Positions 26,231 through 35,594 are shown, counted from the stretch's first letter. The stretch: DNA of 64,000 nt from Lentisphaera profundi (GCF_028728065.1 NZ_CP117811.1:930001-994000), one strand, 5' to 3'. Made by a program: numbers and translations. Notes: a model not told the origin generated them from the sequence alone.

Positions 26231-26270
26231 AAAAAAAAAAGGCTCAGATCAGTGATGATCTGAGCCTTTT
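26231..26270. terminator. bidirectional terminator between sulfatase and tRNA-Leu copy 1
   Basis: An 11-bp perfect stem GGCTCAGATCA/TGATCTGAGCC (26241-26251 with 26256-26266) with loop GTGA. There is a run of ten A on the left (T-tract for the minus-strand tRNA) and TTTT on the right (for the plus-strand sulfatase). The same stem sequence recurs at 35700-35725 beside the second tRNA copy. Confidence 0.85.
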
Positions 26271-26273
26271 AAG

Positions 26274-26355
26274 TACTCGAAGCGGGAGTCGAACCCGCAC
26301 GGATTTCTCCACACGGCCCTCAACCGTGCGCGTCTGCCAATTCCGCCACTCGAGC
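26274..26355 (-). tRNA. tRNA-Leu (anticodon GAG), copy 1
   Basis: An 82-base class II tRNA. On the minus strand it starts GCTCGAG and ends at the discriminator A of CTTCGAGTA. The acceptor pairs with two G-U wobbles. The anticodon loop is TTGAGGG on a CACGG/CCGTG stem, giving anticodon GAG (reads CUC/CUU). There is a long variable arm with stem GGA/TCC, and the T-loop is GGGTTCGACTCCC. The 3' CCA is not encoded. A 7-bp hairpin with a TTCG loop sits in the 5' leader about 12 bases before the tRNA. It is identical to the copy at 35734-35815. Confidence 0.95.
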
Positions 26356-26425
26356 TTCCTAACAGACCAATCTCCGAAGAGATTGCTGGCGTTCAAAACG
26401 ATCTTTCCTTGTTGAGAACGGCGAC

Positions 26426-26453
26426 ATAATAGATTCTTTTAAGTTTAAATCAA
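26426..26453 (-). promoter_or_regulatory. promoter of tRNA-Leu copy 1
   Basis: On the minus strand TTGATT, 16 bases, TATTAT: a good housekeeping sigma-70 promoter about 70 bases upstream of the tRNA. The second tRNA copy has the same arrangement (TTGACT, 16 bases, TATTAT), which supports the call. Confidence 0.65.
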
Positions 26454-26613
26454 TCGGTACTCTCGGCTTTTTTCTATTTTTTTTAAATAATTTTTCTGCT
26501 CAAATAATTCCTGTACAAATTAATGAAAGTATAGGAGCGTTTTTCACAGGAATTAAGCTTAATGAATAGTAATGAGATAGGAATTTTTTCTAGAATAAAA
26601 CTAATAAACATCG

Positions 26614-28371
26614 CTACTTTGGGATGACTAAAATGAAGCAACTTCCTTGCCCTACGTTAGAATCGATATTAATGGATCCATTATGTAGTTGGATAATGTG
26701 CTTCACTATGGATAAGCCGAGCCCTGAGCCCCCTGTGTTGCGGTCACGGGATTCATCGACACGAAAGAAGCGTTGAAAGATACGTTCGTGAAATTGGCTG
26801 GGAATGCCAGGGCCGTTATCAGATATTTTAATAGTCAAATTCTGATCAGTGTGACTCATATTTAATTTGATCACCGCATTGTCTGGGTCTGAGTAACGAA
26901 TCGCATTCTCAAGTAAATTGCGAACTGCGAGTTCAATTAGACCATGGTTTAGTTTTAAATCATGACTATATATCTGGCATTCAAGTTTCACATGATTACT
27001 TTTCAGCTCTTCTGAAACTAAGTCAATTGTACTATTTAAGCTCTTTAAAATATCTTTTTTCTCATAGCCAATCACTTGCTCTTTCTCCTGTGTTTCCAAA
27101 CGAGATAAGGTGAGTAAGTCTTGAATGATGTTATCTAAGCGATGTGTATTACGTTTAATGATTTTGAGGAAGTACTGTGCTTGTTCGGGGTCATCTAGGC
27201 AATCTTCAAGTGTTTCGAGAAATCCTAGTGTTACAGTGATGGGAGTTTTAAGTTCGTGTGAAACATTAGAGACGAATTCTTTACGAGTATTTTCTAATTG
27301 ACGAATACGTGTAATATCATTGATGACGATAATAAGGCCATGTCCTTTACCATTGCGCAATGGAATACGAACCAACTTCATATTGAGCTTACGTTCATCT
27401 CCTTGACGAAAAACTTGTATTTCCGTTTCATTGAATTCTTGGCCTGAAGCAATAAAATCATTAGATAATCGACTTAAATCCGAATTCTTATAAGCCGCCA
27501 TAATAAAAGTACCTTTTGGCTGCGCAATACTAGGAGTCTTGAATAAATTAAAACTCTCTTGATTAGCATTGATGATACTATTGTCTTGATTGACAATAAT
27601 AAGTCCGGTTGGTATCGCATTAAAAAAACTTTCCCAATATTGGATCTCTGTACTTTGTTTAAGTTGACGCTGGGTGTTTTTTCTGTGTAGAGAATCTTGG
27701 GTTTGACGTATTTTCATCAATTCGGGGATACCCTTATAATTGGGGCGGTGTTCATCATTTTGTTGCCCAAAAGCGAGCTTGATAGAATTGATTTGTTGAC
27801 CAATGGGGCGAGCGATGAAGAGACTGAAAATCAAGCTGAGTAGGGAACTCGCTAAAAGTGCATAAAATAGCGCGGGTTTAAGGGCAGAGATGTAGGGGTT
27901 CGTGGTGTAAAAAGTTTTGTCGATAATGAGGAAGGTTGTTTCCGTCGGCAATTCAGGAGTCGCGTAGGGGAGGTAAAAACGCAGGAAATTTTTGCCACTA
28001 TTATAATCAACATTCTGATAAATAGTGAGTTCAGGTTTAAAGACGAGCTTATCAAGAATTTCGAGATCGTTAAACTGATGTGAAGAGGGTGTGCTGGCAT
28101 AGAGCATGAGCCCGTGGATATTAACTATGTAGACAAAGGCATCGTGCTTTGTAGCGAGTTCTTTAATCAGTTCATCACTCGCTAGGGGCTTTAAGATTAT
28201 TTGATTTTCGAAAATCAATGATGACGCATCTGACATAATGAGTTCATTATAATCAGGTACTTGTTTATTTTTTGAACTTTGAGTATAGAAAAAATAAACA
28301 AATGCAAGACAAAAGCAAAAAGCAAAGAGTCGCTTAGTACTCCAAGCTAATACGGTGTCATTAAATGCCAT
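26614..28371 (-). CDS. phoR: phosphate-regulon sensor histidine kinase PhoR
   Basis: A 585-residue sensor kinase. Two membrane helices (about 14-31 and 165-190) enclose a periplasmic or extracytoplasmic domain of ~130 residues, larger than in E. coli PhoR and closer to the Gram-positive layout. A HAMP-like linker and a PAS domain (FFNAIPTGLIIVNQDNSIINAN) follow. HisKA has the phospho-accepting His in NVSHELKTPITVTLGF (about 372), and HATPase_c has LLENAIRYS, ISDNGPGIP and GGSGLGLSIV. It overlaps phoB by 1 base and ends the pst-pho operon. It should control PhoB according to phosphate supply through PstSCAB-PhoU. Confidence 0.93.
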   Translation of the reverse strand: MAFNDTVLAWSTKRLFAFCFCLAFVYFFYTQSSKNKQVPDYNELIMSDASSLIFENQIILKPLASDELIKELATKHDAFVYIVNIHGLMLYASTPSSHQFNDLEILDKLVFKPELTIYQNVDYNSGKNFLRFYLPYATPELPTETTFLIIDKTFYTTNPYISALKPALFYALLASSLLSLIFSLFIARPIGQQINSIKLAFGQQNDEHRPNYKGIPELMKIRQTQDSLHRKNTQRQLKQSTEIQYWESFFNAIPTGLIIVNQDNSIINANQESFNLFKTPSIAQPKGTFIMAAYKNSDLSRLSNDFIASGQEFNETEIQVFRQGDERKLNMKLVRIPLRNGKGHGLIIVINDITRIRQLENTRKEFVSNVSHELKTPITVTLGFLETLEDCLDDPEQAQYFLKIIKRNTHRLDNIIQDLLTLSRLETQEKEQVIGYEKKDILKSLNSTIDLVSEELKSNHVKLECQIYSHDLKLNHGLIELAVRNLLENAIRYSDPDNAVIKLNMSHTDQNLTIKISDNGPGIPSQFHERIFQRFFRVDESRDRNTGGSGLGLSIVKHIIQLHNGSINIDSNVGQGSCFILVIPK

Positions 28372-29063
28372 TAGGATACTATTTTATAACCTACACCGCG
28401 AACGGTTTCTATTAGATCGGCAAAATCGCCTAGTTTACGCCTTAGAGAAAGAATATGTACATCCACCGTGCGACCTGTAATAATCACATCGTCACCACGA
28501 ATTTCTTCAAGTATGCGTTCACGTGTATAAACACGCCCTGGTTTTTTGCAAAGAAAATACAATAACTTATATTCCACTGCAGTTAACTGTAGAGTTTTTT
28601 CGTTCAGGGTAGCGGAAAAATCACCTTTATTGAGGACTAGACCTTCATGACGAATGATCTCTTCCTCGTTATCTTCATTTCTGGTGAACTCTGTGCGGCG
28701 TAAAATTGCATCAATTTTTGCAATCAGAATTTTAGGACTAAAGGGCTTAGGAATATAATCATCTGCACCCAAGCGTAAGCCGATGATTTGATCTGTCTCA
28801 TCAGTTCTTGCTGAAAGCATAATGACTGGGATATGACTAGTCGCCTTATTATTTTTTAGCTTATAGCAGATGTCGTTGCCATCCATGCCCGGAAGCATGC
28901 CATCGAGAATAACTAAAGATGGCGCGTGGGTCTCAACCATAGATATAGCCTCAGTCCCTTTGCCTGTACTCAGGACGTCGTAACCTTCTTTACTTAGAGT
29001 GAAATTAAGAAGTTCACGAATGTCGATTTCATCATCGACGACAAGAATGCGTTTGCTAGCCAT
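28371..29063 (-). CDS. phoB: phosphate-regulon response regulator PhoB
   Basis: A 230-residue OmpR/PhoB-family regulator. The receiver domain has the acidic pair DD (10-11), phospho-accepting Asp54 in VILDGMLPGMDG, and Lys in the PKPFSPK motif. The C-terminal winged helix (about 130-228) includes TAVEYKLLYFLCKKPGRVYTRERIL and RTVDVHILSLRRKLG, followed by ETVRGVGYKI. It is encoded 4 bases after phoU and overlaps phoR. It probably binds the three-repeat Pho box at 35595-35622. Confidence 0.93.
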   Translation of the reverse strand: MASKRILVVDDEIDIRELLNFTLSKEGYDVLSTGKGTEAISMVETHAPSLVILDGMLPGMDGNDICYKLKNNKATSHIPVIMLSARTDETDQIIGLRLGADDYIPKPFSPKILIAKIDAILRRTEFTRNEDNEEEIIRHEGLVLNKGDFSATLNEKTLQLTAVEYKLLYFLCKKPGRVYTRERILEEIRGDDVIITGRTVDVHILSLRRKLGDFADLIETVRGVGYKIVS

Positions 29064-29067
29064 TAGA

Positions 29068-29754
29068 TTAATCGTCCTCCTCTTCTTCAGCAGTCATAAG
29101 TTCCGCATGGTGACGGACTATAGAACCAGAAACTTTATAGTAGATATCCTCACAGATATTGGTGAAATAATCTGCGGTACGTTCAAGTGTACGTGTCATT
29201 GAGAAAAAGAACATGAGTTGAGTCAAATTACCATCATTTTTACTGATGCGATCGGTGATATGCATGATGAGTTCCTTGTTGAGTTTATCAACTTCTAAAT
29301 CAAGATTACACACTTCGATAACAGTTGCAAGCTTATCGTTGTAACAACAATCAATTGTGAGGTTCATCATGTGCAGCACTTTGGGGAACATCTCGTGAAA
29401 GAGTTCGGGAACTTCTACAGGACCAGCTTTAATGATTTTTTTGAGATAGCGGCAAATGTTAACAGAAAGGTCGCCAATGCGTTCTAAATCATTATTTATT
29501 TTCAAGATACTGATAACTTCGCGAAGGTCGGAAGCCACGGGTTGATAAAGTGCTAAAATTTTAAGTGAATCTTCTTCTATATTGATTTCTTCTTCATCAA
29601 TCGCTTCATCGTGTTTGATAACTTGATTAGCAAGTTCTTTGTCTACATCGATAAGAGCCTTGTAGCTCATATTTAGACTTGAGTTGACGTCTCCAGCAAG
29701 TTCAAGCAGGCGGTTTTTAAGAATAGTGAGTTCACGATCCATATGAGTTTTCAT
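29068..29754 (-). CDS. phoU: phosphate signalling protein PhoU
   Basis: A 228-residue all-helical protein with two PhoU repeats. The first contains LAGDVNSSLNMSYKALID and the metal-cluster motif region EEINIEEDSLKILALYQPVASDLREVISILKINNDLERIGD. The second contains FSMTRTLERTADYFTNICEDIYY. PhoU connects the Pst transporter to PhoR and keeps the regulon off when phosphate is plentiful. It lies between pstB (15 bases) and phoB (4 bases). The length is normal. Confidence 0.95.
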   Translation of the reverse strand: MKTHMDRELTILKNRLLELAGDVNSSLNMSYKALIDVDKELANQVIKHDEAIDEEEINIEEDSLKILALYQPVASDLREVISILKINNDLERIGDLSVNICRYLKKIIKAGPVEVPELFHEMFPKVLHMMNLTIDCCYNDKLATVIEVCNLDLEVDKLNKELIMHITDRISKNDGNLTQLMFFFSMTRTLERTADYFTNICEDIYYKVSGSIVRHHAELMTAEEEEDD

Positions 29755-29769
29755 AATTATATCTCCTGA

Positions 29770-30537
29770 TTATCCAAAGCGACCACTGATGTAGTCCTCG
29801 GTTTGTTTATTGCTGGGGTTAGAGAATATATTCTCGGTTTGATCAAATTCGATGAGTTTTCCCATATAAAAGAAAGCGGTTTTATCTGAGACACGAGCGG
29901 CTTGATGCATATTATGAGTAACGATGACAATAGTAAAATCTTTTTTGAGTTCATGAATGAGCTCTTCAATTTTAGTCGTTGCGAGTGGGTCTAATGCAGA
30001 GCAAGGTTCATCCATTAAGATGATTTCTGGTTGACAGGCAATGGTGCGTGCTATACAGAGGCGCTGTTTTTGCCCTCCGGAGAGTCCTAGGGCATTTTTA
30101 TCTAGACGATCTTTGACTTCATCCCAAAGAGCCGCAGCTTTTAAACTTTTTTCTACGACTTCATCGAGTTCAGCTTTATTGTTACGACCCGCAATACGCA
30201 AGCCATAAACAACGTTTTCATAAATAGATTTAGGGAAAGGATTTGAGTGCTGAAAAACCATGCCAACACGACGACGCAATGCAATGACATCGGTGTCCTT
30301 ACTATAAATACTATTATTATTGATTGTGATATCGCCGCGATGTGAAATGCCTTCAACGAGATCGTTCATGCGATTCATATTGCGGAGTAGAGTCGACTTA
30401 CCGCAACCAGAGGGGCCGATATAAGCGACCACTTCTTTTTCGGGAATATCCATATTGACGTCGAACAAAACTTGGTTCGTGCCATAAAGAAAATCGAAAT
30501 TTTTAATCTCAATAAGTTTTTTGTTAACTTGATTCAT
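29770..30537 (-). CDS. pstB: phosphate ABC transporter ATP-binding protein PstB
   Basis: A 255-residue ABC ATPase with Walker [10 protein letters not shown] (41-49), Q-loop [19 protein letters not shown], signature LSGGQKQRL, Walker [14 protein letters not shown] and the switch His in [13 protein letters not shown]. The FPKSI segment after the Q-loop and [14 protein letters not shown] are typical of PstB. It powers phosphate uptake by PstC/PstA from PstS. Length and order are standard. Confidence 0.96.
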   Translation of the reverse strand: MNQVNKKLIEIKNFDFLYGTNQVLFDVNMDIPEKEVVAYIGPSGCGKSTLLRNMNRMNDLVEGISHRGDITINNNSIYSKDTDVIALRRRVGMVFQHSNPFPKSIYENVVYGLRIAGRNNKAELDEVVEKSLKAAALWDEVKDRLDKNALGLSGGQKQRLCIARTIACQPEIILMDEPCSALDPLATTKIEELIHELKKDFTIVIVTHNMHQAARVSDKTAFFYMGKLIEFDQTENIFSNPSNKQTEDYISGRFG

Positions 30538-30574
30538 AATTTACCTATACTTTAAAATAATTTTATTAAAAAGA

Positions 30575-32227
30575 TTAAAACGCAGTACTTGCGTATCTTT
30601 TCTTGAGTCGTTGACGAATAATAATGCCAGTAAGATTCAAAACAGTTACGGTTAAAATGAGAAATAGAGTTGTCGCATAAACCATCGGTTTAGCGGCTTC
30701 GGAATCTGGCGATTGAAAACCCAAGTCATAGATATGAAAACCTAAATGCATGAATTTTTGATCTAAGTGTACAAAAGGAGCCGTGAAATCAACGGGAAGT
30801 GCATGTACCACTTTAATAACACCGACAAGCATGAGAGGCGCGACTTCTCCTGCGCCTCGTGCCATCGCCAAAATCATACCTGTGATAATTCCGGGTGTCG
30901 CTGATGGTAGAATGATAGTCCAGATAGATTGCCACTTGGTTGCGCCACAGCCCATGGCACCTTCACGGAGTCCACTAGGAACCGAAGCTAAAGCTTCTTC
31001 AGTGGAAACAATGACCACGGGCAAGGTCATTAAAGCCAAAGTGAGAGAGGCCCATAGGAGGCCACCACCACCAAATACAGGTTCGCCTGTAGCCGCTTTC
31101 CAGTCGGAGAAAAAGAGTTCATCAACTCGTACACCAACGACATAGATCAAGAAGCCAAGACCAAATGCTCCAAAAACGATTGAGGGAACTCCTGCAAGGT
31201 TATTGATAGCAATTCGAATAGAGCGAGTTAAGAGTGATTCTTTGGCATATTCATGAAGGTATATAGCGGTAATAACCCCAAAAAATGTCACAGGAATACA
31301 CATGATAATGGTCATCACGAGTGTCCCTACAATTGCCGGGAATATACCTCCTTCAGTATTAGCTTCCCGAGGTGAGGCAGTGACATATTCGTAAATATTA
31401 TCAAAGAATAAGGCAAGCTTGCCCATAGTGGTGAGTTGATTGGGGAAATTGTAACGGATGATATTGCCGATACTGAGGTCGTAAGTCATCCCACCGCTAA
31501 CTTGAACTTTAAGATTATCTTTATTTTGTTCTTTGAGTATCAAATTGACTTCGGTAGATTTCTGATCAGCAAGTTTTTTAAGTGTTTCAATTTCAGTGAG
31601 TAGTTCAGTCGTGTCTACGCCATCTCGTTCATTGACGTAAACCTCCACTTTAAGTTTTTTGAGAGTATGTGAAAGCTGGCGAAGATCACCATGGATTATA
31701 TGCTCTGCTTGTTTACGTTTTTTATCCGCAGTTTCCAAGGCGGCATCAAACTGTGTTTGGAAATTAGCGTCATCAATATCAAAGACTTTACCATCGGCGG
31801 TGAGCTCAAGTGGAATCACCATGGCACGACTATCAGTTTCACGTTCAATGAGCATTACTTTAGGATTGCGCTCAGTTTCAATTGTGAGGTCTTTCTCAGG
31901 AATAAAAACAAAAGTGCTACCATATGCATCACGGTTAGCAGTGTAAAATTGAACAGAGACGGGGGCAGGGCCAGTTTGTTTGCCTGGAAGTTGTTGTTCG
32001 ACACGCTTCACTTCAATACCAAGGAATTTTTGACTTTTGATTCCCTGTTTATCTTCTATAGCTAAACTTACTGGAACATTAGCCGTAATGACATCCTTGG
32101 GCCAGAAAACACCAAGTCCATAGTAAATAATCAAGGCGAGGATTGATACGGTCATAGCAAGACCAAATGTGAGCCCTAAGCCTGCAAGCCAGACTTTAGC
32201 TTCGCCGATTGTTTTTTGTTTTTCCAT
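30575..32227 (-). CDS. pstA: phosphate ABC transporter permease PstA (long form)
   Basis: A 550-residue permease, almost twice the length of E. coli PstA. After the first membrane helix (about 14-37) there is a ~250-residue extracytoplasmic insertion. It contains a beta-rich part (KSQKFLGIEVKRVEQQLPG) and a helical, probably coiled-coil part (HTLKKLKVEVYV...EIETLKKLADQK). The permease core follows from about 294 (FPAIVGTLVMTIIMC) with the ABC-contact loop EGAMGCGATKWQSIWTIILPSATPG. Long PstA proteins of this kind are known with long PstC proteins in some gammaproteobacteria. Stop-to-start distance from pstC is 5 bases. Confidence 0.92.
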   Translation of the reverse strand: MEKQKTIGEAKVWLAGLGLTFGLAMTVSILALIIYYGLGVFWPKDVITANVPVSLAIEDKQGIKSQKFLGIEVKRVEQQLPGKQTGPAPVSVQFYTANRDAYGSTFVFIPEKDLTIETERNPKVMLIERETDSRAMVIPLELTADGKVFDIDDANFQTQFDAALETADKKRKQAEHIIHGDLRQLSHTLKKLKVEVYVNERDGVDTTELLTEIETLKKLADQKSTEVNLILKEQNKDNLKVQVSGGMTYDLSIGNIIRYNFPNQLTTMGKLALFFDNIYEYVTASPREANTEGGIFPAIVGTLVMTIIMCIPVTFFGVITAIYLHEYAKESLLTRSIRIAINNLAGVPSIVFGAFGLGFLIYVVGVRVDELFFSDWKAATGEPVFGGGGLLWASLTLALMTLPVVIVSTEEALASVPSGLREGAMGCGATKWQSIWTIILPSATPGIITGMILAMARGAGEVAPLMLVGVIKVVHALPVDFTAPFVHLDQKFMHLGFHIYDLGFQSPDSEAAKPMVYATTLFLILTVTVLNLTGIIIRQRLKKRYASTAF

Positions 32228-32232
32228 GTTGA

Positions 32233-34452
32233 TTAAACCTTATACTTGTTACGGAGATGCTGACGCATGATTTCCGCAATTGTGTTAATGACAAACGTCA
32301 TAAGGAAAAGAAGTAGAGCACCCAAAAAGAGTGTCCGAAAGAGTGTGCCATCTTTTGGGGCTTCAGGTAATTCAGTGGCAAGATTTACTGCGAGAGTACG
32401 CATGCCTGAAAAGGGGTTGCTCTCCATAATAGGGGTGCCACCACAACAGAAAAGCACAATCATGGTTTCGCCAACAGCACGACCTAAACCAATCATACAA
32501 GCAGAGAAGATACCAGCAGAGGCGGTGGGTAGAACAACTTTAATCGCTGTTTGCCAACGGCTTGCACCAAGGGCGAGAGAAGCAGAAGTTAAGTTTTTCG
32601 GGACATTGGAAAGCGCGTCCTCGGCAATAGTGAAAATAATGGGGATAACGGCAAAACCCATTGAAAAACCAACAACGACGGCGTTTTTGGATTCATAGTT
32701 CAGATGAGCTTCGTTATTCCACCATGCTTTAAAACTTCCGCCAAAAACAATGTTTTCGAAAATAGGTCCCATTTTCCAGCCGATAATCGCAGAGATAATG
32801 AGTACTGGGATAAGCCAAATGAACTCATGACCATCTTTACTTTTACTGAAAGAACCAATTTTGATTTTTGATTGAATATAAGCAAATATAATGGTGATTG
32901 CTGGTACAGTCACAAAAACCATAATTAAAGAAGGGAAAGTGTTTTCTAGGCGTGGAGCAAGCCAAATAGCACCAAAAAAACCAATAATGACTGAGGGTAG
33001 AGAAGCCATGATTTCCATTAGTGGTTTAACTATTTTTTTAATATCAGGGTGTAAGAATTGTGAAGTGTATAAAGCCGCCAAGAGTGCAATAGGCATCGCA
33101 AAAAGCATGGCATAGAAAGTAGCTTTCAGTGTGCCATAGATTAGCGGTAGCATGGAGAGCTTCATTTCGGCTTCATCAGTTCCTCCGGTAGATTCCCATT
33201 TGTAGGAAGCTTCTGGAGCACCTTCATAGTGAATTTTTCCAAAGAAAGTTTTCCAGCTTGATTCTGGATGTGGGTCATTGAGACTAAATTGATGGAGTTG
33301 AGCATTGCCGTCGAGCAGGAATATATTATCGTACTTCGCTGAAATAGTAATAGCCTTAATGACAGAGTCCGCGGTGTATTCCCATCGTTTTTGCTCAGTG
33401 GTAAAGTTATACATACGTATAAGTTTATCAGAACTGACCAAGAAACTTTTGTTACGCCCACTTCCGCTATACTTGTATTCACTAGCTCTAGGAAGAGCTT
33501 CAAATTCGTGCTTAGTTTCATGAAACAGCAGTGGAGTTTTCGGATTTTCTTTATAATAAGAAAGACCGATCATTTTTCCATTTTGATCTATAGTGACAAG
33601 CGATTGATCACCGAGAATAGGCGCAATAAGTGCATTTTCTATTTGTCCTAGACTCTTGTTCTGCAAGAGTTCGGGTTCACTTCCCGTGCATTTAAAAATA
33701 GTAAGCTCACCATTGGTATTGGTAGTCGTGATTTGATCGGCTTGATTTGAAACGAGTAAGTTTTTGAGTGTGCCAGTATATTTAAGTTGAAAATCACCTT
33801 CGATTTCTAAGTCACCTGCATTACCAAATAAATCCATACTTTGACTTAGGTAGGCAATATGAATCTCGTTGCTTTCCCCATCGTTGATGACTGCTGCGCA
33901 AAGCTTTTGTTCGTCTTGAGCACCATAGGAAATTTGTGAGATTTCACCCTTTTTACTAAACTCAAAAGGGCCAGCAATGGATGGATCTTGTATAGTCACC
34001 CATTGATTATCCTTTTCTTCTCGAGAATAATTGAGGTCAATAATAAAAAAACGACCCTGATTAGTTCCCGCAATAAACTGTTGCTTGGCTTGGTTGTAGG
34101 TGGAAGCGGAGATCGCCTCATCAAGATTTAAATTTAAGAATGTCTTCAGTTCTATTCTCTTGATGATCGAACCAGAATTTAGATCGTGGAAAAGTATTTC
34201 TTTAGAATCGATAGTTGTAGGAGTAGTCGACCATTCATCAAGTGCGAAAGCAAGCATGTCTTTACTGCCGAGTTGGATCGAGTTAACTTTTTCTACTTCG
34301 GCCTTTTTACTTAAGGGGCAGACCTCATAAACAATGTAGAGCAGGAGACACATTACCGCAGCAATAATACCAATACCACAGATCTTGATGGCTCCGGTCA
34401 TGAACTTATCTACAATGAGGGTCTTTTTTGATGTACGCATCAGGTCGGACAT
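32233..34452 (-). CDS. pstC: phosphate ABC transporter permease PstC (long form with periplasmic domain)
   Basis: A 739-residue protein versus ~320 for E. coli PstC. After a first membrane helix (about 20-42) comes a ~390-residue extracytoplasmic domain made of repeating strands (LLVSNQADQITTTNTNGELTIF, SFLVSSDKLIRMYNFTTEQKRW, NIFLLDGNAQLHQFSL) that looks like a beta-propeller. The permease core begins near 434 (LIYGTLKATFYAMLFAMPIALLAALY), with the loop ASLALGASRWQTAIKVVLPTASAG contacting PstB and AVGETMIVL. It is separated from pstS by 84 bases holding a stem-loop. The role of the propeller-like domain is unknown; it may dock or sense PstS. Confidence 0.92.
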   Translation of the reverse strand: MSDLMRTSKKTLIVDKFMTGAIKICGIGIIAAVMCLLLYIVYEVCPLSKKAEVEKVNSIQLGSKDMLAFALDEWSTTPTTIDSKEILFHDLNSGSIIKRIELKTFLNLNLDEAISASTYNQAKQQFIAGTNQGRFFIIDLNYSREEKDNQWVTIQDPSIAGPFEFSKKGEISQISYGAQDEQKLCAAVINDGESNEIHIAYLSQSMDLFGNAGDLEIEGDFQLKYTGTLKNLLVSNQADQITTTNTNGELTIFKCTGSEPELLQNKSLGQIENALIAPILGDQSLVTIDQNGKMIGLSYYKENPKTPLLFHETKHEFEALPRASEYKYSGSGRNKSFLVSSDKLIRMYNFTTEQKRWEYTADSVIKAITISAKYDNIFLLDGNAQLHQFSLNDPHPESSWKTFFGKIHYEGAPEASYKWESTGGTDEAEMKLSMLPLIYGTLKATFYAMLFAMPIALLAALYTSQFLHPDIKKIVKPLMEIMASLPSVIIGFFGAIWLAPRLENTFPSLIMVFVTVPAITIIFAYIQSKIKIGSFSKSKDGHEFIWLIPVLIISAIIGWKMGPIFENIVFGGSFKAWWNNEAHLNYESKNAVVVGFSMGFAVIPIIFTIAEDALSNVPKNLTSASLALGASRWQTAIKVVLPTASAGIFSACMIGLGRAVGETMIVLFCCGGTPIMESNPFSGMRTLAVNLATELPEAPKDGTLFRTLFLGALLLFLMTFVINTIAEIMRQHLRNKYKV

Positions 34453-34476
34453 TTAATTTCCTTTAAACAAATGAAT

Positions 34477-34499
34477 GAGATCCTTCTTGGAAGGACCTC
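34477..34499 (-). terminator. intercistronic stem-loop between pstS and pstC
   Basis: A 10-bp stem (34477-34486 with 34490-34499, one G-T wobble) and a 3-base loop, within the only sizeable gap of the pst operon. There is no strong T-tract after it on the minus strand, so it is more likely an mRNA stabiliser or partial attenuator that favours pstS over pstC than a full terminator. Confidence 0.5.
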
Positions 34500-34536
34500 A
34501 CACAGAGATTAATTTAAATTTTCTTAATGATATAAC

Positions 34537-35493
34537 TTATTTAATAGCTTTGAGGAATTGATCTGCAACTTTTGCTGGGATGGGGTAGTAACCATCTTTT
34601 TCCACGATCAACTGACCTTCTTTCGAAAGGATGAAACTTAAAAATTGGTAAGTTAAGTCATCTAGTTTTTTGCCGGGCTTTTTATTGACGTAAATGTAAA
34701 GTGTACGAGCAAGGGGGTATTTTCCTTTGAGGCAATTATTGAGTGTAGGTTCGTAGAAAGACTTACCATCTTTTGCTAGAGGAAGAACACGTACTTCAGA
34801 AGTTTTGTAGCCGATACCAGAGTAACCGATTCCAGAGAGTTCTTTTGCGATGGAACTAATAACAGAGCTCGAACCAGGCATTTCTTTCACAGTTGCTTTA
34901 TAGTCACCTTTTCCAAGTGCGTGTTTTTTGAAGTAAGCATAAGTTCCGGAAGCTGAATTACGACCATATCTAGAGATAGGTGTGTTAGACCAGTTTCCGT
35001 CCAGGCCGAGTTGGCCCCATGAAGTGATGTCAGAGCCACCTTTTTTATATGTAGAGGAGAAAATACTATCGAGTTTTTGAAAATTAAGACCTTGGATAGG
35101 ATTGTCTTTGTGAATAAAAACGGCTAGAGCATCAATAGAGACGCCAACAGCAACTGGCTTGTAACCGTACTTTTTTTCAAAGGCATCCATTTCAGAACTT
35201 TTCATTGGACGACTCATAGGAGCGAGCTGAGAAATCCCTTGAGTTAAGGCAGGAGGAGCAGTAGAAGAACCTTTGCCTTCAACTTCAATTTTCACGTTAG
35301 GATATTTACGTTGAAAACTTTCGCTCCAGAGAGCCATCAGATTGTTGAGCGTATCAGAACCCACTGAGCTTACTTTACCTGATAGTGATGGTATTGATTG
35401 ATAGTCTTTTAAATCGGCATCTACGGCACTTACTGAAGTAGCAAGGGTGAGAGAAGTAACTGTGAAAGCCAATGTTTTTTTGAGGAAGTTCAT
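34537..35493 (-). CDS. pstS: phosphate-binding protein PstS
   Basis: A 318-residue periplasmic protein with a signal peptide (MNFLKKTLAFTVTSLTLATSVSA, residues 1-23). The PBP fold is visible as GSDTLNNLMALWSESFQRKYP, the phosphate-binding segment GSSTAPPALTQG, and YGRNSASGTYAYFKK. There is no lipobox, so it is soluble. It is first in the operon behind a Pho box 102-129 bases upstream, as expected for a strongly phosphate-regulated gene. It captures inorganic phosphate and passes it to PstC/PstA. Confidence 0.95.
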   Translation of the reverse strand: MNFLKKTLAFTVTSLTLATSVSAVDADLKDYQSIPSLSGKVSSVGSDTLNNLMALWSESFQRKYPNVKIEVEGKGSSTAPPALTQGISQLAPMSRPMKSSEMDAFEKKYGYKPVAVGVSIDALAVFIHKDNPIQGLNFQKLDSIFSSTYKKGGSDITSWGQLGLDGNWSNTPISRYGRNSASGTYAYFKKHALGKGDYKATVKEMPGSSSVISSIAKELSGIGYSGIGYKTSEVRVLPLAKDGKSFYEPTLNNCLKGKYPLARTLYIYVNKKPGKKLDDLTYQFLSFILSKEGQLIVEKDGYYPIPAKVADQFLKAIK

Positions 35494-35594
35494 TTTTTTG
35501 TTCCTTAGTTTTTATTTGCTTAGTATCGTACTGTTGAGATGTCCACAGTCTATCAGCGGGAATAACTTTAACAAAAGTCGGTTGGTTCAAGAGC

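Larger units (their letters stand above)
26231..26453. repeat. direct repeat copy A (tRNA-Leu, terminator, promoter)
   Basis: This block recurs at 35693-35911. Positions 26271-26402 are identical, base for base by eye, to 35731-35862 (132 bases), covering the whole tRNA and its leader; the terminator stem is identical and the promoter segment is diverged but alignable. The two copies lie in the same orientation, offset by 9,460 bases, and enclose the whole pst-pho locus. Confidence 0.85.
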
